From positions 2,480,001 to 2,544,000 of the forward strand of contig NZ_CP067412.1 of the NCBI RefSeq assembly GCF_023375815.1: a DNA stretch of 64,000 nucleotides, read 5' to 3'. Source of the DNA: Pseudomonas sp. HS6. Lineage in GTDB: Bacteria > Pseudomonadota > Gammaproteobacteria > Pseudomonadales > Pseudomonadaceae. Shown here one piece after another: positions 58,608 through 64,000 of this stretch. Below the pieces are notes generated by a model. That model made no database searches. It saw nothing but the letters and a program-made list of their open reading frames with translations, and was not told the origin of the DNA. The position numbers and the translations under genes were made by a program. Positions within the stretch are counted from its first letter, which is position 1, and every line of letters begins with the position of its first letter.

Positions 58608-59471
58608 ATGCTGCGTGAACTCAAGACCTTTCTGGCGGTTGCGCGGCATGGCACGTTTGCCGCCGCCGGTCTGCATATCGGCCTGACGCAATCGGCGGTC
58701 AGCGCGCAGATCCGCAATCTGGAACAGACTTTGGGTGTGCGCCTGTTCGATCGCACCGGGCGGCAGGCGATCCTCAATCCGGCCGGGCAGCGCGCGGTGC
58801 CGATGGCGCAGGAAATGCTCGCGACCTTCAGCCGCATGGCGATCAGCGAGGATGTCAGCGAGTTTCGCGGGGAGCTGAGAATCGGCGCCGTGGCGACCGC
58901 GCAAACAGGGCTGTTGCCCCAGGCGTTATTGCGCTTGCGCCAACTGGCACCGGGCGTTGAGCCGAAACTGGTGCCCGGCGTGTCGCTAAGCCTGTTGAGT
59001 CAGGTGGATGCCGGCGAGGTCGATCTGGCGATCATGATCAAGCCGCCGTTCGAGTTGCCCAAGGAGCTGTCGGCGCAGGTGATTCGCCGCGAGCCGTTCG
59101 TGCTGATCGTGCCGCCCGACGTCGAGGGTGACGATCCACTGCAATTGCTCACCGAGCATCCCCACGTGCGCTACGACCGCAACTCGTTCGGGGGGCGGCT
59201 GGTGACGCGGTTTCTGCGTGAGCAGCGGATAGATGTCCAAGTAGCGCTGGAGCTGGATGAGCTGGAAGCGATCGTGAAGATGGTCGAGTGCGGGCTTGGG
59301 GTTTCGTTGTTGCCCAGGGCCGGGTTGTGGCTGGAGTATCCGTTGAAGGTGAGGGTGATCGAGTTGGGTGAGCTGACGTTCTTTCGCGAGATGGTGCTGT
59401 TGCAGCGTTACAGCCAGCGCAGCCAGCCGATTCAACAGTTATTCGCCCGTTGCCTGGAATCGCAGGCATGA
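58608..59471 (+). CDS. LysR family transcriptional regulator
   Basis: 287 residues with helix-turn-helix at about 15-45 (TFAAAGLHIGLTQSAVSAQI) and effector domain at about 90-280 (GELRIGAVATAQTGLLPQAL and VECGLGVSLLPRAGLW). It is divergent from the VOC gene, its probable target, by 112 bp. A strong terminator overlaps its stop codon. Confidence 0.9.
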   Translation: MLRELKTFLAVARHGTFAAAGLHIGLTQSAVSAQIRNLEQTLGVRLFDRTGRQAILNPAGQRAVPMAQEMLATFSRMAISEDVSEFRGELRIGAVATAQTGLLPQALLRLRQLAPGVEPKLVPGVSLSLLSQVDAGEVDLAIMIKPPFELPKELSAQVIRREPFVLIVPPDVEGDDPLQLLTEHPHVRYDRNSFGGRLVTRFLREQRIDVQVALELDELEAIVKMVECGLGVSLLPRAGLWLEYPLKVRVIELGELTFFREMVLLQRYSQRSQPIQQLFARCLESQA

Positions 59472-59500
59472 AAAAGCCCGCCAAAATTGGCGGGCTTTTT
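59471..59500. terminator. Bidirectional rho-independent terminator between LysR gene and fabI
   Basis: AAAAAGCCCGCCAA (59471-59484) pairs with TTGGCGGGCTTTTT (59487-59500). A GC-rich stem with A and T tracts on each side works on both strands and separates the convergent LysR and fabI genes. Confidence 0.95.
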
Positions 59501-59516
59501 ATCGGCAGCGCGAAGA

Positions 59517-60311
59517 TTACTCTTCGATGTTGCCCATGGCGGTGGTGTTGAAGCCGCCGTCCACGTACATGATTTCACCGCTGATGCCCGACGCCAGGTC
59601 GGAGCACAGGAAGGCGCCGGCGTTGCCGACTTCGTCGATGGTGACGTTGCGACGCAGCGGGGTTTGCGCTTCGTTGGCGGCCAGCATCTTGCGGAAGTTC
59701 TTGATGCCGGAAGCGGCCAGAGTGCGGATCGGGCCGGCCGATACGCAGTTGACGCGGGTGCCGTCCGGGCCCAGGGAACCGGCCAGGTAACGGACGCCGG
59801 CTTCCAGCGAAGCCTTGGCCATGCCCATGACGTTGTAGTTAGGCATGGTGCGCTCGGCGCCCAGGTACGACAGGGTCAGCAGGCTGCCGTTGCGGCCTTT
59901 CATCATTTCGCGGCCAGCCTTGGCCAGGGCCACGAAGCTGTAGGCGCTGATGTCGTGAGCGATGCGGAAACCGTCACGGGTGGTGGCTTCGGTGAAGTCG
60001 CCGTCCAGTTGGTCGCCCGGAGCGAAGCCGACGGAGTGCACGATGCAGTCCAGGCCGTCCCACTTCTTGCTCAATGCTTCGAAGACCTTTGCGATTTCTT
60101 CATCGCTGGCCACGTCGCACGGGAAGCACAGCTCAGGGCTCGAGCCCCAGCCTTGTGCGAATTCTTCGACACGACCTTTCAGCTTGTCGTTCTGATAAGT
60201 GAAGGCAAGCTCAGCGCCCTCGCGATGCATGGCGGCAGCGATGCCGGATGCGATGGACAGCTTGCTGGCGACACCGACGATCAGTACGCGCTTACCGGCG
60301 AGAAAACCCAT
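59517..60311 (-). CDS. fabI: Enoyl-[acyl-carrier-protein] reductase FabI
   Basis: 264 residues from ATG 60311 with an AGGAG site. FabI reduces the enoyl-ACP double bond with NADH in fatty-acid elongation. The short-chain dehydrogenase plan is modified as in Fab[21 protein letters not shown] for the cofactor and [12 protein letters not shown] with Tyr-x6-Lys, plus [13 protein letters not shown]. It lies 19 bp after yejF, so it shares a transcript with the peptide transporter genes, as in other pseudomonads. Confidence 0.96.
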   Translation of the reverse strand: MGFLAGKRVLIVGVASKLSIASGIAAAMHREGAELAFTYQNDKLKGRVEEFAQGWGSSPELCFPCDVASDEEIAKVFEALSKKWDGLDCIVHSVGFAPGDQLDGDFTEATTRDGFRIAHDISAYSFVALAKAGREMMKGRNGSLLTLSYLGAERTMPNYNVMGMAKASLEAGVRYLAGSLGPDGTRVNCVSAGPIRTLAASGIKNFRKMLAANEAQTPLRRNVTIDEVGNAGAFLCSDLASGISGEIMYVDGGFNTTAMGNIEE

Positions 60312-60330
60312 GTGTTGCTCCTCTTTCAGG

Positions 60331-61941
60331 TTATTGCGCAGTGGCTGGTGCCAGAAAAGCGGCTTCCAGCAACTGCTGTGTATACGGATGTTGGGGGGCG
60401 GCAAAGATACTTTGCGCGTCTCCCTGTTCGACCACTTGGCCATGCTTGACCACCATCAGCTGGTGGCTCAGCGCTTTCACAACAGCCAGATCATGGCTGA
60501 TGAACAAATACGTCAGGTTGTACTTGGCTTGCAGTGAACGCAACAGCTCCACCACTTGCCGCTGCACCGTCCGGTCGAGCGCCGAAGTCGGCTCGTCCAG
60601 AAGGATCAGCGCCGGTTTGAGCACCAGGGCCCGGGCAATGGCGATACGCTGCCGCTGCCCACCGGAAAATTCGTGGGGGTAGCGGTGCCGGGTTTCCGGA
60701 TCCAGACCTACCTCCTTCAGTGCTGCAATTATCGCCGCTTCCTGCTCGGCGGCGGTGCCCATCTTGTGGATCCGCAAGCCTTCGCCAACGATGTCGCTCA
60801 CGCACATTCGCGGGCTCAGGCTGCCAAACGGGTCCTGAAACACCACCTGCATCTCCCGACGCAACGGGCGAACCTCGTTCTGCGTCAGGCAGTCTAGCTG
60901 CTTGCCTTCAAAACGGATCGCGCCTTTGCTGCCGATCAACCGCAAAATCGCCAGCCCCAGGGTGGACTTGCCGGAACCGCTTTCTCCCACGATCCCCAGG
61001 GTCTGACCCTGAGGCAGGCTGAAATTGATGCCGTCCACTGCCTTGACGTGATCAACCGTGCGCTTGAGCAGGCCTTTCTTGATCGGGAACCAGACTTTCA
61101 GGTCCTCGACCTGCAACAGCGGCGCGCCGATTTTATTGCTCGCCGGACCTCCGCTGGGCTCCGCCGCCAGCAGCTCCCGAGTGTACGGATGCTGCGGAGA
61201 ACGGAACAGCTCTTCGCACGATGCCTGTTCGACGATGCAACCGCGCTGCATGACACATACGCGATGCGCAATTCTTCGCACCAGGTTCAAATCGTGACTG
61301 ATCAGTAGCAGCGCCATGCCCAATCGAGCCTGCAATTCCTTGAGCAGGTCGAGGATTTTCAGCTGAACGGTCACGTCCAGCGCAGTGGTCGGCTCGTCGG
61401 CGATCAGCAGTTCCGGCTCGTTGGCCAGGGCCATGGCGATCATCACCCGCTGGCGTTGACCACCGGACAATTCGTGGGGCAGGGCTTTGAGGCGCTTGTG
61501 CGGCTCGGGGATACCGACCATCTCCAGCAATTCCAGCGTGCGCTTGGTCGCGACCTTGCCGGTCAGGCCCTTGTGGATGCCGAGCACTTCGTTGATCTGC
61601 TTTTCGATCGAGTGCAGCGGGTTGAGCGAGGTCATCGGCTCCTGAAAGATCATCGCGATCCGGTTGCCGCGTATGTGGCGGATGGTCTTTTCGCTCAGTT
61701 CCAGCAGGTTCTGTCCGGAATAGGTGATGCTGCCGGCCGGATGCCGGGCCAGCGGGTAGGGCAGCAGGCGCAGGATCGAGTGCGCCGTCACCGACTTGCC
61801 CGAGCCGGACTCGCCGACCAGGGCCAGGGTTTCGCCGCGCTTGATATCGAAACTGACGCCTTCGACCACCCGGTGCGAGCGTTCGCCCGTGCCGAACTCG
61901 ACGGCGAGGTCGCGCACTTCGATCAGATTGTCCTGATTCAT
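60331..61941 (-). CDS. yejF: Peptide/microcin C ABC transporter ATP-binding protein YejF
   Basis: 536 residues with two ABC domains: first Walker [15 protein letters not shown] and signature [15 protein letters not shown]; second [13 protein letters not shown] and [15 protein letters not shown], each with an intact Walker B. This double-ATPase form is that of YejF, which powers YejABE oligopeptide (and microcin C) uptake. ATG 61941 follows GAGGAAGTGAA. It starts 1 bp after the yejE stop. Confidence 0.94.
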   Translation of the reverse strand: MNQDNLIEVRDLAVEFGTGERSHRVVEGVSFDIKRGETLALVGESGSGKSVTAHSILRLLPYPLARHPAGSITYSGQNLLELSEKTIRHIRGNRIAMIFQEPMTSLNPLHSIEKQINEVLGIHKGLTGKVATKRTLELLEMVGIPEPHKRLKALPHELSGGQRQRVMIAMALANEPELLIADEPTTALDVTVQLKILDLLKELQARLGMALLLISHDLNLVRRIAHRVCVMQRGCIVEQASCEELFRSPQHPYTRELLAAEPSGGPASNKIGAPLLQVEDLKVWFPIKKGLLKRTVDHVKAVDGINFSLPQGQTLGIVGESGSGKSTLGLAILRLIGSKGAIRFEGKQLDCLTQNEVRPLRREMQVVFQDPFGSLSPRMCVSDIVGEGLRIHKMGTAAEQEAAIIAALKEVGLDPETRHRYPHEFSGGQRQRIAIARALVLKPALILLDEPTSALDRTVQRQVVELLRSLQAKYNLTYLFISHDLAVVKALSHQLMVVKHGQVVEQGDAQSIFAAPQHPYTQQLLEAAFLAPATAQ

Positions 61942-61942
61942 T

Positions 61943-62962
61943 TCACTTCCTCGGGTCGAAGGCATCGCGAGCGGACTCGCCGATGAACACCAGCAGGCTC
62001 AACATCAGCGCCAGCACGGCAAACGCGCTCATGCCCAGCCACGGCGCCTGCAGGTTGGATTTGCCCTGGGCCACCAGCTCACCCAGCGACGGACTGCCGG
62101 CCGGCAAGCCGAAGCCGAGGAAATCCAGGGCGGTGAGGGTGCCGATGGCGCCGGTCAGGATGAACGGCATGAAGGTCATGGTCGAAACCATGGCGTTGGG
62201 CAGAATGTGGCGGAACATGATCGCGCCGTTCTGCATCCCCAGCGCCCGGGCCGCGCGCACGTATTCGAGGTTACGCCCGCGCAGGAACTCGGCGCGGACC
62301 ACGTCCACCAGGCTCATCCACGAAAACAGCAGCATGATCCCCAGCAGCCACCAGAAATTCGGCTGGACAAAACTGGCGAGAATGATCAGCAGGTACAGTA
62401 CCGGCAACCCCGACCAGATCTCCAGAAAACGCTGGCCAGCCAGATCGACCCAGCCGCCATAGAAGCCCTGCAAGGCCCCGGCGATCACACCGATGATCGA
62501 GCTGAGCACGGTCAGCGTCAGGGCGAACAGTACCGAAATGCGGAAGCCGTAGATCACCCGCGCCAACACGTCGCGGCCCTGATCGTCGGTGCCCAGCAGG
62601 TTGTCTGCTGACGGCGGGGCAGGGGCCGGGACTTTCAGGTCGTAGTTGATGCTCTGGTAGCTGAACGGAATCGGCGCCCACAGCACCCACGCGTCCTTGG
62701 CCTTGAGCAGTTCGCGGATGTACGGGCTCTTGTAGTTGGCTTCCAGCGGGAATTCGCCGCCGAAGGTGGTTTCCGGGTAGCGCTTGATCGCCGGGAAATA
62801 CCAGTTGTTGTCGTAGTGCACCACCAGCGGCTTGTCGTTGGCGATCAGCTCGGCGCCGAGGCTCAGGCCGAACAGGATCAGAAACAGCCACAGCGACCAC
62901 CAGCCACGCTTGTTGGCCTTGAACAGTTCGAAGCGCCGGCGGTTGAGAGGGGACAGGTTCAT
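61943..62962 (-). CDS. yejE: Microcin C/oligopeptide ABC transporter permease YejE
   Basis: 339 residues. An N-terminal membrane segment (WWSLWLFLILFGLSLGAELI), a periplasmic part and five more helices; the permease contact motif is EYVRAARALGMQNGAIMFRH. The N-terminal PNRRRFELFKANKRG-type start and DNLLGTDDQGRDVLARVIYG are typical of YejE/DppC proteins. It starts 1 bp after the yejB stop, in one operon with yejB, yejF and fabI. Confidence 0.94.
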   Translation of the reverse strand: MNLSPLNRRRFELFKANKRGWWSLWLFLILFGLSLGAELIANDKPLVVHYDNNWYFPAIKRYPETTFGGEFPLEANYKSPYIRELLKAKDAWVLWAPIPFSYQSINYDLKVPAPAPPSADNLLGTDDQGRDVLARVIYGFRISVLFALTLTVLSSIIGVIAGALQGFYGGWVDLAGQRFLEIWSGLPVLYLLIILASFVQPNFWWLLGIMLLFSWMSLVDVVRAEFLRGRNLEYVRAARALGMQNGAIMFRHILPNAMVSTMTFMPFILTGAIGTLTALDFLGFGLPAGSPSLGELVAQGKSNLQAPWLGMSAFAVLALMLSLLVFIGESARDAFDPRK

Positions 62963-62963
62963 C

Positions 62964-64000
62964 TCAATGCTCCCGGCTGGCGAAGTCGATACGCGGATCG
63001 ACCAGGGTGTAGGTGAGGTCGCCGATCAGTTTTACCACCAGCCCCAGCAGGGTGAAGATGAACAGGGTGCCGAACACCACCGGGTAATCGCGGTTGATCG
63101 CCGCTTCGAAACTCATCAGGCCGAGGCCGTCGAGGGAGAAGATCACTTCCACCAGCAGGGAGCCGGTGAAGAAGATGCCGATGAAGGCCGACGGGAATCC
63201 GGCGATCACCAGCAGCATCGCGTTGCGGAACACATGGCCGTAGAGCACGCGATGACGGGTCAGACCCTTGGCCTTGGCGGTGACCACGTACTGCTTGTTG
63301 ATCTCGTCGAGGAAGCTGTTTTTGGTCAGCAGGGTCATGGTCGCGAAGTTGCCGATCACCAGCGCTGTCACCGGCAGCGCCAGGTGCCAGAAGTAATCGA
63401 GAATCTTGCCGCCCAGGCTCAGCTCGTCAAAGTTGTTTGACGTCAGCCCGCGTAAAGGAAACCAGTCCAGATAACTGCCGCCGGCAAACACCACGATCAG
63501 CAGAATCGCAAAGAGGAACGCCGGGATTGCATAACCGACGATGATCGCCGAACTGGTCCAGACGTCGAAGTGGCTGCCGTGCCGCGTGGCCTTGGCGATA
63601 CCCAGCGGGATCGACACCAGGTACATGATCAGCGTGCTCCACAGCCCTAGCGAGATTGAGACCGGCATCTTCTCCTTGATCAGGTCGATGACCTTGGCGT
63701 CGCGGAAGAAGCTGTCGCCGAAATCCAGTCGGGCATAGTTCTTGACCATGATCCACAGCCGTTCCGGTGCCGACTTGTCGAAGCCGTACATGTGCTCGAT
63801 TTCCTTGATCAGCGCCGGGTCCAGGCCTTGCGCGCCGCGATAGGCGGAGCCGGCCACCGACACTTCGGCACCGCCGCCGGCGATGCGGCTGGTGGCACCT
63901 TCGAAGCCTTCGAGCTTGGCGATCATCTGCTCCACCGGCCCGCCGGGCGCGGCCTGGATGATCACGAAATTGATCAGCAGAATGCCGAACAGGGTCGGGA
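62964..64000 (-). CDS. yejB: Microcin C/oligopeptide ABC transporter permease YejB (5' end cut by window)
   Basis: About 345 codons are visible, the N-terminal few residues lying beyond the window; the open frame continues to the edge as [20 protein letters not shown], typical of the first helix of YejB/DppB permeases. An internal ATG at 63965 is not the true start. The contact motif [19 protein letters not shown] and [19 protein letters not shown] are seen. It is the upstream partner of yejE; yejA should lie just outside. Confidence 0.94.
   Translation of the reverse strand, partial: PTLFGILLINFVIIQAAPGGPVEQMIAKLEGFEGATSRIAGGGAEVSVAGSAYRGAQGLDPALIKEIEHMYGFDKSAPERLWIMVKNYARLDFGDSFFRDAKVIDLIKEKMPVSISLGLWSTLIMYLVSIPLGIAKATRHGSHFDVWTSSAIIVGYAIPAFLFAILLIVVFAGGSYLDWFPLRGLTSNNFDELSLGGKILDYFWHLALPVTALVIGNFATMTLLTKNSFLDEINKQYVVTAKAKGLTRHRVLYGHVFRNAMLLVIAGFPSAFIGIFFTGSLLVEVIFSLDGLGLMSFEAAINRDYPVVFGTLFIFTLLGLVVKLIGDLTYTLVDPRIDFASREH

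Noticed and set aside
1..64000. tRNA or rRNA genes
   Set aside because: No cloverleaf with the conserved TTC-A/GA T-arm and no rRNA-like stretch was recognised in the intergenic regions.

Overview
The window looks like a chromosomal segment of a Pseudomonas of the P. fluorescens group. The evidence is the high-GC codon use, paired REP sequences of the type with GTGGGAG and a SmaI-like CCCGC or TTGCCAGCGAT arm, 200-300 bp MITE-like repeats ending in CCCTCACCC, and typical neighbourhoods such as spu/puu polyamine genes, bphO-bphP, ppyR-nnrS and yejBEF-fabI. This assignment is an inference from gene content, not a database match.

Layout. 1-7.9 kb: polyamine uptake and the gamma-glutamylated putrescine route (PotG/SpuF ATPase, PuuD/SpuA hydrolase, PuuA/SpuI ligase, aldehyde dehydrogenase, PuuB-type oxidase, PuuR-type regulator). 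7.9-12.4 kb: an accessory, partly AT-rich island. It carries a lone 681-residue fusion of a type I restriction methyltransferase (HsdM) core, with a broken catalytic motif IV, to a C-terminal FRG domain; a mini-operon of three small proteins behind a C4-type antisense RNA leader; and two tandem secreted proteins built from 21-residue cysteine repeats. 12.6-19.3 kb: small housekeeping genes, an AbrB-type membrane protein, a Gly/Ala-rich hydrophobic peptide and a NodT/HlyD/DUF2955 efflux operon. 19.5-25.1 kb: a DeoR regulator, a second PuuA/PuuB pair and a chromate transporter. 25.1-30.6 kb: molybdenum cofactor genes fdhD-moaC-moaD-moaE and moaB-moeA. 30.6-34.8 kb: MipA, a LysR regulator, agmatine deiminase and a polyamine-binding protein. 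35-38.7 kb: DNA alkylation repair operon ada-PEP mutase-like-alkA, then a VOC protein and a LysE exporter. 39-43.3 kb: heme oxygenase and bacteriophytochrome, a DJ-1/PfpI protein and a LysE exporter. 43.4-47 kb: a 1221-residue toxin/effector-like protein with a C-terminal degenerate Fic motif. 47.3-53.6 kb: AraC, VOC, NO-responsive ppyR-nnrS, a methyltransferase, a diguanylate cyclase, a GFA protein and a chloroperoxidase-like hydrolase. 53.8-57 kb: a three-gene molybdenum hydroxylase (2Fe-2S subunit, Mo subunit, diheme cytochrome c). 57.1-64 kb: GAF-GGDEF, VOC, LysR, fabI and yejF-yejE-yejB, the last cut by the window end.

How the parts work together. Polyamines and agmatine are imported (PotG, PotF-like protein), agmatine is deiminated by AguA, and putrescine-like amines are glutamylated, oxidised and hydrolysed by two parallel PuuA/PuuB sets. 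The moa/moe genes can supply cofactor to the molybdenum hydroxylase at 54 kb. The most unusual points are the HsdM-FRG fusion, the C4 RNA whose loop is complementary to the ribosome binding site it precedes, the alkA gene whose 3' end has been replaced by a mobile repeat, and the degenerate Fic effector-like protein.
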